Below, one piece after another: positions 49,312-57,834 of a stretch of DNA of 64,000 nt. This DNA comes from Sphingomonas sp. CBMAI 2297 (GTDB lineage Bacteria > Pseudomonadota > Alphaproteobacteria > Sphingomonadales > Sphingomonadaceae), in the NCBI RefSeq assembly GCF_029870595.1, contig NZ_JAPDIR010000014.1, positions 1 to 64,000 of the forward strand, written 5' to 3'. A program made the position numbers and the translations under genes. Every line of letters begins with the position of its first letter. The first letter of the stretch is position 1. Below the pieces are notes generated by a model that worked only from the letters and a program-made list of their open reading frames with translations, had not been told where the DNA came from and searched no databases.

Positions 49312-52002
49312 ATGAAGAAAATTGTCGCTCGGCTGCTGGGCTCGGCCGCCTTGCTCGCACCGCTCGCCGCGATGGCGCAGTCCGCGCCTTCGGATTTCAC
49401 CGTCGGCGTGCGGTACGACACGGCGCGCCGGGTGGTGGGGACGATCGCGCCCGATCCGGACGGTTCGGGACCGCTCCACCATCTGGCGGTGCGCAACACC
49501 TATGACGCCAATGGGCGGCTGACGCTGGTCGAGAAGGGCGAGCTTGCCGCCTGGCAGCCGGAAGGCATCGCGCCGGCCAGCTGGTCGGGTTTCTCGGTGC
49601 AGCAGAAGGTAGAGACCAGCTACGACCTGCTCGATCGCAAGGTGAAGGAGGTGTTCTCCGGGCGGCTTGCGGACAGCGATCCCTTCACGATCGCAAGCGT
49701 TACCCAATACAGCTACGATAGCGTCGGACGCCTGCAATGTACTGCGGTGCGGATGGATCCGGCGCTGTTCGGCAGCCTGCCGGCGAGCGCCTGCGACCAG
49801 AGCAACCCGTCCAATCCGATCGACCGGATCACGAAGAATATCTATGATCCGGCGGGCCAGCTGGTGCAGGTGCGCAAGGCGGTGGGGTCGGGCCTGGAAC
49901 AGGCCTATGCCAGCTATGGCTTCACGGCCAATGGCAAGCAGGAATATGTCGTCGACGCGAACGGCAACAAGGCGCGGCTGGTCTATGACGGCCATGACCG
50001 CCAGACGCAGTGGCAATTCCCCTCGACGAGCGTGCCGGGCGCCTACAATCCCTCGACACCCGCCAACGCCCTGGCGACTTCGGGTGCGGTCAACACCAAT
50101 GACCGCGAGGAATATGGCTATGACCTCAACGGCAATCGCACGTCGCTGAGGAAGCGCGACGGGCGGGTGTTCAGCTTCACCTTCGACGCGCTCAACCGCA
50201 TGACGGCGAAGATCGTGCCGACGGCGTGCGTGGCGGGCTATGCCTGTACCAACGTACCAGCCTCGATGACACGCAGCGTCTATTACAGCTATGATGCGCG
50301 GGGTCTGCAGACGGCCGCGCGGTTCGACAGCGCGAGCGGCGCGGACGCGGTGCTCAACAGCTATGACGGGTTCGGGCGGCGGCTGTCGACGACGACGGCG
50401 ATGGGGGGAGTGAGCCGGACGCTGACGTTCCAGGTGGATGCCGGGGGCAACCGGACGCGGATCACGCATGGGGACGGCAACTGGTTCGCCTCGGCCTATG
50501 ACGGGCTCGATCGGCTGACGCACACCAATGTGAACAGCCTGGTCGGGATCATGGACACGACGTTCCGGCCGGACGGCAATCGGGGCAATCTGTGGCACGG
50601 CGTGGGGTATACGAACTACAGCTATGACGGCATCGGGCGGCTCACGGGCGAATACCAGATCTATGGGGCGAGCGCGGGGACGCACAATCTCTACACGGGC
50701 TATGGCTATAATCCGGCGGGCCAGATCGTCCGGCGGGACCGGGACAATATCGCGCCCTATGCCTATAGCGGCCTGGTGCCGGGCAACCGGGCCTATGTCG
50801 CGGACGGCCTCAACCGCTACGCGTCGGTGGGCGCGAACAGCTATGGCTATGATTCCAACGGCAACCTGACCTCGGACGGGGGCATTGCCTATACATATGA
50901 CGCGGAGAACCGGCTGGTGGTGGCGTCGTCGGGCGCGAACCTGGTCTATGATCCGCTGGGGCGGCTGTACCGGGTATATGGCGGGGCGAGCGACACGCGG
51001 TTCCTGTACGATGGCGACGAGCTGGTGGCGGAATATGACGCCGCGGGCGCGATGCTGCGCCGCTATGTCCATGGCGCGGGAGCGGACGATCCGGTGGTGC
51101 AATATGAGGGCGGCGGAGTGTCGGCGCCGCTCTATCTGTACGCGGACTATCAGGGCTCGATCATCGCGGTGGCGGATGCGAGCGGCACCGTGACGCGGGT
51201 GAACAGCTATGACGAATATGGCGTGCCGGGCACGGCCAATGGCGGGCGGTTCCAGTACACCGGCCAGGCGTGGCTCCCGGAGCTCGGCATGTATTACTAC
51301 AAGGCCCGCATCTATGCGCCGATGCTCGGGCGGTTCATGCAAAGGGATCCAATTGGATATGAGGATCAAATAAACTTATATAGCTATGTCTCTAATGATC
51401 CGCTCAATAATAAAGACCCGACGGGTAATGCTACCGGAAGCCTGTTCCCTTCTGGCGGCTGCGGTTCTGGAGCCGTAGCTTGCGCGGTAGCGGACATGCA
51501 GGACCACTCATTTCCCAAGCCAAAGATTGTCAATGGCACAAATATAAATGGAGAGATAAATAATAATTTTAACTGGGAAGACGAAGAAACCAAGGATCAG
51601 CAGCTATTTTATAGAACAACTAACGGCGGTAAAGGTCAATCTAGTTGGACTATTCAATGGATACTGGGCAAGGCATCACCAAAAGGCGGATGGATAATAC
51701 AACATGTCGTAATTGTTGATAATGGTGGAAAGGTAAAAGCTAATAGATTTGAAGCTTTTGAGGTTTATCCTGGTGAAAGAACTTCAAGCGCCGCCACATA
51801 TGGCGACACTTGGCAAACGGGAGGCAACAGAGCCGTATCGTCTGCAAGATTCTATGAAGGCTTAAATCTACCGTCGGAGTTTAAGAGAGATTTGGCAAGC
51901 GAGTCATTTCATGCATTCTCTACACCGAAAGACATGAATCCTATTCTCAGGCAACATCCTGGGACAATGCCTGTGATGAGATCTTGGCGCCCATCATTTT
52001 AA
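49312..52002 (+). CDS. Secreted Rhs-family polymorphic toxin candidate
   Basis: An 896-residue exported Rhs protein. MKKIVARLLGSAALLAPLAA is a Sec signal; the start at 49312 is set by AGGGGG 8 nt upstream. YD repeats run through residues about 60-690. The Rhs core signature is present: YTGQAWLPELGMYYYKARIY, LGRFMQRDPIGYEDQ and YSYVSNDPLNNKDPTG. After DPTG comes a roughly 190-residue C-terminal domain unlike the shell (IVNGTNINGEINNNFNWED, WIIQHVVIVDNGGKVKANRF, EAFEVYPGERTS), coded by AT-rich DNA. This is the hallmark of a swapped Rhs-CT toxin. No known nuclease or deaminase motif is recognisable. There is no PAAR or T6SS link; the signal peptide suggests Sec export. Confidence 0.85.
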   Translation: MKKIVARLLGSAALLAPLAAMAQSAPSDFTVGVRYDTARRVVGTIAPDPDGSGPLHHLAVRNTYDANGRLTLVEKGELAAWQPEGIAPASWSGFSVQQKVETSYDLLDRKVKEVFSGRLADSDPFTIASVTQYSYDSVGRLQCTAVRMDPALFGSLPASACDQSNPSNPIDRITKNIYDPAGQLVQVRKAVGSGLEQAYASYGFTANGKQEYVVDANGNKARLVYDGHDRQTQWQFPSTSVPGAYNPSTPANALATSGAVNTNDREEYGYDLNGNRTSLRKRDGRVFSFTFDALNRMTAKIVPTACVAGYACTNVPASMTRSVYYSYDARGLQTAARFDSASGADAVLNSYDGFGRRLSTTTAMGGVSRTLTFQVDAGGNRTRITHGDGNWFASAYDGLDRLTHTNVNSLVGIMDTTFRPDGNRGNLWHGVGYTNYSYDGIGRLTGEYQIYGASAGTHNLYTGYGYNPAGQIVRRDRDNIAPYAYSGLVPGNRAYVADGLNRYASVGANSYGYDSNGNLTSDGGIAYTYDAENRLVVASSGANLVYDPLGRLYRVYGGASDTRFLYDGDELVAEYDAAGAMLRRYVHGAGADDPVVQYEGGGVSAPLYLYADYQGSIIAVADASGTVTRVNSYDEYGVPGTANGGRFQYTGQAWLPELGMYYYKARIYAPMLGRFMQRDPIGYEDQINLYSYVSNDPLNNKDPTGNATGSLFPSGGCGSGAVACAVADMQDHSFPKPKIVNGTNINGEINNNFNWEDEETKDQQLFYRTTNGGKGQSSWTIQWILGKASPKGGWIIQHVVIVDNGGKVKANRFEAFEVYPGERTSSAATYGDTWQTGGNRAVSSARFYEGLNLPSEFKRDLASESFHAFSTPKDMNPILRQHPGTMPVMRSWRPSF

Positions 52003-52015
52003 CTAGGAGCGAGCC

Positions 52016-52495
52016 ATGCGATGTAATTCAAGAACTTTCCGTAGTTCGATAGCCCTCTCATTGACATTGCTAGCCTTGGGCGCGTCCGGGTGTCAAAATA
52101 TTAAGGATTCAAACGCCAGTCGCGAAGTACGCAAGCGCGTCTATGGCATAGGCGCAAGCAATTCTATAGAATATAAAGCAAAATCAGCGGAAGAACTTTA
52201 CGTAATATCGCTTGTTGCTTCGGATAGCTTGTCCGATGACGATATTAAAAGCATATCTACACTTGTGTCGTCCAATACTCCTGTCGTTAGTTATTGGGCA
52301 TCTAGAAGCCTTGGCGAAATAGGTATTCGCTCGAAGCCATATATTCCCCTGCTCTACCAGAATCTCAAGAAAGTAGAATGCATTGCTGGCCCTGTAACCT
52401 CAGCCTCAGGCATCCGGCTTGCTTTGGAGCAGCTGGGAGAGAAGCCGAGAGAATCGAAGTGCGCAAGGATAATAAATCCGAATGAAATGCCATGA
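52016..52495 (+). CDS. Lipoprotein, candidate immunity protein for the Rhs-CT
   Basis: A 159-residue protein starting 13 bp after the Rhs stop, with AGGAG upstream of its ATG. It carries a lipoprotein signal (LALGASGC lipobox) and a mature part with a HEAT-like helical pattern (SYWASRSLGEIGIRSKPYIP), plus two further cysteines (VECIAG and SKCARI). Its DNA is AT-rich like the toxin domain, so the pair probably moved together. Lipid anchoring places it in the periplasm or outer membrane, implying that the toxin acts or enters there. Immunity is inferred from position alone. Confidence 0.7.
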   Translation: MRCNSRTFRSSIALSLTLLALGASGCQNIKDSNASREVRKRVYGIGASNSIEYKAKSAEELYVISLVASDSLSDDDIKSISTLVSSNTPVVSYWASRSLGEIGIRSKPYIPLLYQNLKKVECIAGPVTSASGIRLALEQLGEKPRESKCARIINPNEMP

Positions 52496-52799
52496 TCTTG
52501 GCTTAATTATTGGCATTTGCCACAACTTGTCCTTTTACAGATTTAATTTCTGTAATCCTCTTTATTGAGATTTGTAGAGCGGTGTTATTTGACAGCTAGA
52601 GCGGCACGGATGCGATGCCCAATGTCTGCTTCCAGAACTGGCGAAGCGCGCAGCGAGTGCCGTCATTTAGCGCGCAAAGCTGACATTGCGTTATTCAGGC
52701 TAAGTAGCTGAATCTAAACAGATCACCCTGCAACAAAATTGCCCATTCTGTTGCAGGAAGGCATAGCTCAACCCGTCTCAAAGCCAATGAGGGGTGGTT
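52496..52799. other. Gene-free stretch with a strong inverted repeat
   Basis: No gene is supported here. CCTGCAACA (52727-52735) pairs with TGTTGCAGG (52749-52757) across a 13-nt loop, about 45 bp before the next start, and may be an operator or leader hairpin. The left half of the stretch is AT-rich like the immunity gene; the right half is like the mobilization genes, so a boundary between imported modules lies about 52.55-52.6 kb. Confidence 0.5.
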
Positions 52800-53318
52800 A
52801 TGCGACGGCTGATTTTGGCCGGGGCGGTCGGCTTGTTCACGCTGGTTGCTCCAGCGGCGGGTCAAGCCCGCGACGTGCGCGCTGAGCAACAGCGCGGTAT
52901 CCAATCGATACTTACCCGCATGGCCGCTAGCTCGGTTGCTGACCTGCGCTCCAACTGCGCGGCGGGCGATCCTGCTTTTGGAAGCGCCATGCTGTTGAAC
53001 GCCACGCGCGCCAGCTTCTCGCTTAGTGTGGCGCAACTATGCGTGAGCGTGCTGACGCGCGCAGGGCGCGATGGAACGTTGCGTTATGTGAGCCTCGGCG
53101 AAGGGCGGACAACTCCGGCCAGCACCTTCGATACTGGCTTCGTGAGCGGCTATCTCAAACGCGAGCAGCTACCGGCCGATGCGCCGACGATGGCAATGCT
53201 GCTGCCGGTGGCGGATCGCTGCCTTCGCTACGCAGAAACGAACAGTCGCCTGTGCACCACCGTTGGCTACGTGCTGGGTGCGCGCGCAGCACACGGCGAA
53301 ACCGTGCCGATTTCCTGA
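52800..53318 (+). CDS. Exported hypothetical protein
   Basis: A 172-residue protein with a signal peptide (MRRLILAGAVGLFTLVAPAAGQA). The mature part is helical and has four or more cysteines (NCAAGD, AQLCVSV, DRCLRYA, RLCTTVG) that may pair as disulphides in the periplasm. No family is recognised. ATG 52800 follows GAGGGG; a GTG at 52794 is in frame. It precedes a small zinc-ribbon gene by 39 bp. Confidence 0.6.
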   Translation: MRRLILAGAVGLFTLVAPAAGQARDVRAEQQRGIQSILTRMAASSVADLRSNCAAGDPAFGSAMLLNATRASFSLSVAQLCVSVLTRAGRDGTLRYVSLGEGRTTPASTFDTGFVSGYLKREQLPADAPTMAMLLPVADRCLRYAETNSRLCTTVGYVLGARAAHGETVPIS

Positions 53319-53357
53319 CCTTTGCCCAACGCGCTTCAGCCATTGCGAGGATCGACC

Positions 53358-53570
53358 ATGCGCCATTTCTCTCCGAAGGATATTGAAGGGCATCAGGTGA
53401 CGGCAGGGGTTGATCCTTGCTTTCGCTGCAACGGCACGGGAAGCGAGCGCTGCGGATCGTGTGCAGGAACCGGGCAATTGGGAAATGACCGCTGCCGATA
53501 CTGCGGTGGCCGTGGTGGCTTCACCTGCGGCGCTTGCGGCGGACGGGGCGGATTTCATAACCCGGACTAA
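53358..53570 (+). CDS. Small DnaJ-type zinc-finger protein
   Basis: A 70-residue protein built mainly of CxxCxGxG repeats: CFRCNGTG, CGSCAGTG, CRYCGGRG and CGACGGRG, that is eight cysteines able to bind two zinc ions as in the DnaJ cysteine-rich domain. It has no J-domain, so it is not a co-chaperone by itself. The ATG at 53358 follows GCGAGG. Stand-alone domains like this may act as adaptors or protein-binding modules. It probably forms an operon with the preceding exported protein gene. Confidence 0.75.
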   Translation: MRHFSPKDIEGHQVTAGVDPCFRCNGTGSERCGSCAGTGQLGNDRCRYCGGRGGFTCGACGGRGGFHNPD

Positions 53571-53578
53571 GGGCTCAT

Positions 53579-54544
53579 TTAGCCGAGGGCGGTCGTCCGG
53601 CTGGTTGCCGCGACCACCTTGCCGGAAACGCCATGTACCGGCTCTGCTGCCGCATCGTGTTCGGTCACGGCGAAACCCATCGCCTTTAGATCGCTCACCG
53701 CATCGTTGATATTCTCTGGCAGAACGCTGGCAGCGGCGGGTGACGGCGTTGCCGTTTCCTTCATCGGCCCTGCTGCGGGCGAAGCGCCGTCCGCGCGCAG
53801 CTTCGCCGCGATCGCGTCCAAGTCCTTTTCGGCGACGAATGCCTTCATCGCGTCCAGCGGATCGGGGCGAGCGGCGAATTGTGCGTCGATCTCGGTGTCG
53901 GTGAGGCCCTTGCTCTTGAGGATCGCGCGCAGGTCGATGCGCAGGCGGTTGTCGAATTCGTGGATGGAGCCGCCCGAGCGGCGCACTTCGTCGCGCAGCT
54001 TTTCGGTCGAGGCGGCCAGTGCATCCCAACGCTGCTGGAACTCGGGGCTGTTGCCCGCGCCGTGGGCCTTGGCGTCGGCCATCTGGCCGAGGGCACCGGC
54101 GCTGGCGTTGAGGTTGCCTTCCGGGGTGCCCTTGTGCAGTTCGTCGTCGATATAGGCGCGGCGCTCGGCTTCGCGCTTGCGGTAAGCGGCTTCTTCCTCG
54201 GCGCTGTCGAACTGCAAATAGGGATCGAAGCGGTGCATGTCCTGCATGGTGGCGACGACCTGGCTGCGCGCATCGGCGCTAGCGGTGGCCAGGGCGATGG
54301 CGTCGGCGGTTTCGGCACCGCTGGCCGCCGCACGCGCCTGCTGGGCCACCTGCTGCGCCTGCGCCAACATGCCGGTGACTTCGCCGCGCAGGCTTGCAAG
54401 GGCGGCGGGGTCGGCAGAGCCGATGCGCCGCTGCAGTTGCATGAGCTGTTGAAGCTGGTTGTCGGCAAGGGCTGCGCCCGCGCCGCCGAGGCTGGCAATT
54501 AGGTTCTCAAGATCGAATTGCGCGGCAACCAACTGCCCCAGCAA
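53579..54544 (-). CDS. Coiled-coil hypothetical protein of the mobilization region
   Basis: A protein of about 321 residues from TTG 54544, largely helical with Ala/Gln-rich coiled coil (LQQLMQLQRRIGSADPAALA, AQAQQVAQQARAAASGAETA) and a C-terminal basic/acidic domain (LRIDLRAILKSKGLTDTEID). The reading frame stays open and protein-like upstream to 54649 (QPLAADPLASQRVELLG), without an ATG or GTG, so the real start may be a rare codon further up or the N terminus may be damaged. That upstream part holds two perfect palindromes. No family is recognised. Confidence 0.6.
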   Translation of the reverse strand: MLGQLVAAQFDLENLIASLGGAGAALADNQLQQLMQLQRRIGSADPAALASLRGEVTGMLAQAQQVAQQARAAASGAETADAIALATASADARSQVVATMQDMHRFDPYLQFDSAEEEAAYRKREAERRAYIDDELHKGTPEGNLNASAGALGQMADAKAHGAGNSPEFQQRWDALAASTEKLRDEVRRSGGSIHEFDNRLRIDLRAILKSKGLTDTEIDAQFAARPDPLDAMKAFVAEKDLDAIAAKLRADGASPAAGPMKETATPSPAAASVLPENINDAVSDLKAMGFAVTEHDAAAEPVHGVSGKVVAATSRTTALG

Positions 54545-54548
54545 TTCA

Positions 54549-54588
54549 ACCCGCTGGCTAGCCAGCGGGTCAGCCGCAAGCGGCTGAC
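54549..54588. repeat. Two adjacent perfect palindromes
   Basis: 54549-54570 is a 22-bp perfect palindrome (ACCCGCTGGC, TA, GCCAGCGGGT). 54569-54588 is a second: GTCAGCCGC, AA, GCGGCTGAC. They abut just upstream of the TTG at 54544. Possible roles are a regulator site, plasmid-like replication or transfer hairpins, or coincidence within an upstream coding extension. Confidence 0.7.
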
Positions 54589-54684
54589 CGGGCTCGGAAA
54601 CTGTAATTTGGGCGGCTATAGAGTACCTGCCTCGAGGGCGTGTGAATCTTCACGCAGTATACCGGTGCAATCGCTAAGATATGG

Positions 54685-55062
54685 TTAATATTCGCCTAAC
54701 GGTTGTGGTGGTGGCCAGAACTGTTGGGCGTGATTCAGCTTCAGGGAGTCGAAATCGGCAGCGGCCCCTCGGTGAGGCAGGAAGCGCGGGGTCACCGGAT
54801 AGGTGATCTCGATCAGCCTGCCGCGCGGCAAGCGGGCGATGGAATGCGCCTCAAACATGCAGGTCGTGCCATAGTCGCTAACCAGCCAGCCCCTGACTGC
54901 TTCCAGCCTAGGATGCTCTGCTACCCAACGATCTACGTTTGCATGGCAATGGGCGTGCTGGGGCCGCGAGCTGTCGCGGTAATGGATGACGCGGAAGCGC
55001 ACACGGAGCGCTTCTTGCCGACGCAGCAATAGGGCGTCGAAATACTCGGCAACGGTGGTCAT
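54685..55062 (-). CDS. Hypothetical soluble protein
   Basis: A 125-residue protein rich in Arg, His and aromatic residues (RFRVIHYRDSSRPQHAHCH, RWVAEHPRLEAVRGWLVSD, LIEITYPVTPRFLPHRG). The His/Cys cluster HAHCHANVDRW could bind metal, but no known nuclease signature is complete. No family is recognised. It is alone on the minus strand, with plus-strand intergenic sequence on both sides (55063-55308 shows no gene). Confidence 0.55.
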   Translation of the reverse strand: MTTVAEYFDALLLRRQEALRVRFRVIHYRDSSRPQHAHCHANVDRWVAEHPRLEAVRGWLVSDYGTTCMFEAHSIARLPRGRLIEITYPVTPRFLPHRGAAADFDSLKLNHAQQFWPPPQPLGEY

Positions 55063-55308
55063 GCCGCAAGGTGTAGCAGTAATCGGTGACAGCGATCATC
55101 AAGGGTTCCTCCCGCGCTCGTGCGGGAGGCGCTCAGGTTCTCGGGCGTTGTGGCCGACCGCGCCGGGCAGTCAAGGCGGCTCGCTTCCTGACGTGCAGCA
55201 GCGCCCCGCTTCGCGGCTGGCGGCCTGTGCATGCTCGGCTCATTCGGTCGGCCGGTCCTTCCTCGTCCATCGCGCATCCCGCGTGAGGCGCAAAAAAGGG
55301 AGGAACCC

Positions 55309-55404
55309 ATGACGACCACCGAAATCATCCTGCTCGTGCAAGCTTTCAGCCAGGTCATCGCGGCCATCGCGCAGGTGATGGCCGCGAACCGACGGCGGTG
55401 GTAG
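55309..55404 (+). CDS. 31-residue amphipathic mini-protein
   Basis: A short open frame (MTTTEIILLVQAFSQVIAAI, then AQVMAANRRRW) with a very strong ribosome site (GGGAGGAACCC) 5 nt before the ATG. The peptide is a hydrophobic/amphipathic helix ending in basic and Trp residues, the profile of small membrane-active toxins or membrane regulators. There is no homologue to cite; a real gene is favoured by the ribosome site and compact composition. Confidence 0.45.
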   Translation: MTTTEIILLVQAFSQVIAAIAQVMAANRRRW

Positions 55405-55425
55405 CCGCCGCCGGGCTGGCGGGCA

Positions 55426-55638
55426 TCATTGCCCGCCAGTGCTTGCGCGCTCGGTGATCGCGCGCATGACAATGCGACCCTGCAATGGCAGCGCGCCGCA
55501 GGTGAGTGAGAAGCCCATGCCGTCACGGTTAGGCCAGGCAGCTCCGATCTCGGTCCAGCGGGCGGACTTGCCTTCGCCATCGACGCTATATAGGCGGTGG
55601 GTGGGTTTTGTGCCGGGAAGTTTGCGTTGCTTGGTCAC
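55426..55638 (-). CDS. Small hypothetical protein
   Basis: A 70-residue protein starting at GTG 55638, preceded by AAGGAG at the ideal 6-nt distance; a GTG at 55662 is in frame but has no such site. The chain contains HRLYSVDGEGKSARWTEIG and WPNRDGMGFSLTCGALP, a compact beta-like domain, and ends in polar residues. The pattern suggests a short accessory protein of plasmids and islands. The function is unknown. Confidence 0.6.
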   Translation of the reverse strand: MTKQRKLPGTKPTHRLYSVDGEGKSARWTEIGAAWPNRDGMGFSLTCGALPLQGRIVMRAITERASTGGQ

Positions 55639-55918
55639 GGTCTGCTCCTTGGTTTCCGCCACCGGCCATCCGGCGGCTTCATGGGGAGCAAAGGGGCTGG
55701 GGCATCGAGCCTCGGGTCACACCACGCGCATGCGCCCGCAGGGAGCGGAGCTGCACACGCGCAGCACGGAAGCGAGCTGGGTTTACCTGAGGCGGGCCCG
55801 GCCTAAAGGCTCATCCATCAAGAAGCAGCGGGATGGTGCGGTGGTGGACTTGGAGCGATGGTCTTGCGAGTACCCCTGCACGGATCAGTCTTAGCTGCAG
55901 TTGGCTTGGGGGAGAGCA

Positions 55919-56347
55919 ATGAAGGCAGTTCGTGCAGCACTGGGGCCACTTCTAGAGCGTGCTCAGGGGATGGTGCCCCCCCAAATGCAACAGCAGTTGC
56001 GTGCCGAACTCGGCCCGATGGGTTCCGCAAAGGTGACGCTATACCTGCATCAAATGCGTCCAGCGGCGCTTGAACTGGCGCGAGTCGGACCTGCCAGAGA
56101 ATGGAAAAAGCTGCTGGATGAGCATGCTTCGGAAGCACGCCATCTCGTGCTGTATGCGGCAACGGCGTGGATCGCGCGTGCGGTTGTGATGGCGGAATAT
56201 CTCGAACGTGCTGACTTAGCTAACCTGCCGAAGAAATGGGCTGCAGAGCAAACGTTACGGATGGTGGAGAATGTTGAAGGTGACGAGGGGTGGCTTTGGC
56301 CATTTAACTCCGATTCTCCATGGCCTGAGTGGGAAGACGAAGAATAA
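55919..56347 (+). CDS. Hypothetical helical protein
   Basis: A 142-residue protein starting at ATG 55919, with GGGGGAGAG 2-6 nt upstream. It is mostly helical (VRAALGPLLERAQGMVPPQM, ARHLVLYAATAWIARAVVMA) and ends in an acidic, Trp-rich tail (DEGWLWPFNSDSPWPEWED). One segment is hydrophobic enough to be buried or membrane-associated. No family is recognised. It is the last gene before the integrase, which is convergent with it. Confidence 0.55.
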   Translation: MKAVRAALGPLLERAQGMVPPQMQQQLRAELGPMGSAKVTLYLHQMRPAALELARVGPAREWKKLLDEHASEARHLVLYAATAWIARAVVMAEYLERADLANLPKKWAAEQTLRMVENVEGDEGWLWPFNSDSPWPEWEDEE

Positions 56348-56487
56348 CGCAGGCACAGGGGCGCTACGGGCCGGGCGCGCCTGTTTCCTATGCCTGCTTG
56401 GCCGTTCGCTGATCGGGGAGCGCCAGCGGCGCATCAGCAAACGGCTTTTGATCCCGCAAAGAAGCCCGAGCCGGACGCGGGATCGGG

Positions 56488-57822
56488 TCAGCGCAGGCTG
56501 GGGATCTGACCCTTGGCGCGATTACGGGTCTTAGGCGCGGGCCGCGCCGCCTGATCGCGCTTGGCTGCCGCCTTGGAGGCTTTGACGGTCGCAGGTGTCT
56601 TTTCAAGGGTCAGGGCATCCCATCCGGCCATGCCGTCCAGCACCCGGTCGGCATGCTTGATGGTGTTTACGTGACCATAGTGCTCTTCGATCATCTGCAC
56701 GGAGGTGCCCATTTGCTCGGCCAGGAAATAGACATCGATGCCAGCGGCGAGCCGGAACGTCGCATAGGTGTGGCGGAAGCAGTAGATTGAGCGCGGAATA
56801 CCGGAAGCGCCCATGCGCAATCCTGCTTCCTCGAGCAATTTGCTGATTGCGTCATCGTAAAGGGATTTGTTGGGGCTACCGGTGATCGTGGTGAACACCC
56901 GATCATCCGGCTTCGTGGCCTTCGAGATTTCGCGGATGCGTTCCAGATAGTCGCCCACGCTTTTCGGTGCGACCAGATTACGGGATTTGCCTTTGCCCTG
57001 CACGAAGAGGACGACCATGTCGCGGCCCTCGCGATCCTTCGCTTGGCTGATGTCGCGCCAACGCAGGTTTTTCGCTTCGGTGGGGCGCATGCCGGTGCCG
57101 CACATGATGAGAATGAAATTATAGGTGACGGTTCGGGACCAAATGATCGACGGTTTGGTCGCCTTGGTGATCCAGCTGCGCGCATGGCTGTGGAGCTTGC
57201 GATACTCTTCGATGGTGAACTCATCGCGCCGCATTTTCTTGAGCGTGGGGCGGCTGCGAAATCGCTGCGCGTCCCCGATGTAGCGCTTGTCGGCAGCGAA
57301 GTTCATGATGCCGCCGAGAATTGCCATCTCGAAACTGATGGTGGCATCGCTAACGAAATCCCGCAGGCTCTTGGTGGAGTTCGCGCGCCGCCAAGATGGG
57401 TAGCCGTCCCATCGGTCCTGACCGATCAGGTGGACCTGCGTGGTGCCGACATAGTTGTTTAGGTGATTGTTGATGACGGATTTTACCTTGCGAAGTCGTT
57501 CCGCCGTGATCTCACCGCCGCGTTCGCGCTGCCCCTGCTTGACGATGTACTCATCGGCAACCTGACTAAACGGTCGATTGAATACCGGAACGTCATGTTT
57601 AAGACGAAAGCGTACATCGGCATCGTGGTCGAACGCTTTGTCCCTCGCCACATTCACGTCTGAGGTTTTGAGAGAGACAGTCTTATAGCGATCCGCCTTT
57701 GGAAGCTTTACGCGGCAGTACCAGTTGCGATGTTGTACATCCGCACGACGGAAAATGATGAGCCCCGGTTTCAGCTCTTCCTTGTCGGTGATGAACCCAT
57801 TCTTGTCGCTGCTAGCCACCAT
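56488..57822 (-). CDS. Tyrosine-recombinase integrase of the island
   Basis: A 444-residue phage-type integrase. An N-terminal arm/core-binding region (about residues 1-190, including QVADEYIVKQGQRERGGEIT) precedes the catalytic domain with Arg in IMCGTGMRPTEAKNLRWRDI, YCFRHTYATFRLA (HxxRH box with Tyr at the first place) and the nucleophile Tyr in IEEHYGHVNTI. The last 40 residues are basic. The ATG at 57822 sits beside a cluster of TGTGYAG heptamers (57835-57902), so the protein may repress its own promoter. It is 132 bp from the right attachment site, as usual for site-specific elements. Confidence 0.93.
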   Translation of the reverse strand: MVASSDKNGFITDKEELKPGLIIFRRADVQHRNWYCRVKLPKADRYKTVSLKTSDVNVARDKAFDHDADVRFRLKHDVPVFNRPFSQVADEYIVKQGQRERGGEITAERLRKVKSVINNHLNNYVGTTQVHLIGQDRWDGYPSWRRANSTKSLRDFVSDATISFEMAILGGIMNFAADKRYIGDAQRFRSRPTLKKMRRDEFTIEEYRKLHSHARSWITKATKPSIIWSRTVTYNFILIMCGTGMRPTEAKNLRWRDISQAKDREGRDMVVLFVQGKGKSRNLVAPKSVGDYLERIREISKATKPDDRVFTTITGSPNKSLYDDAISKLLEEAGLRMGASGIPRSIYCFRHTYATFRLAAGIDVYFLAEQMGTSVQMIEEHYGHVNTIKHADRVLDGMAGWDALTLEKTPATVKASKAAAKRDQAARPAPKTRNRAKGQIPSLR

Positions 57823-57834
57823 ATCGCCTCACAC

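Noticed and set aside
52016..52495. The gene after the Rhs protein as a toxin rather than an immunity gene
   Set aside because: It has a lipoprotein signal and HEAT-like helices and no toxic signature; its position directly after the toxin tip fits immunity better, though this is unproven.
35491..57822. A full conjugative element (ICE)
   Set aside because: Only a relaxase and a coupling protein are seen; no VirB4, VirB11 or pilus genes, so it can at most be mobilized.
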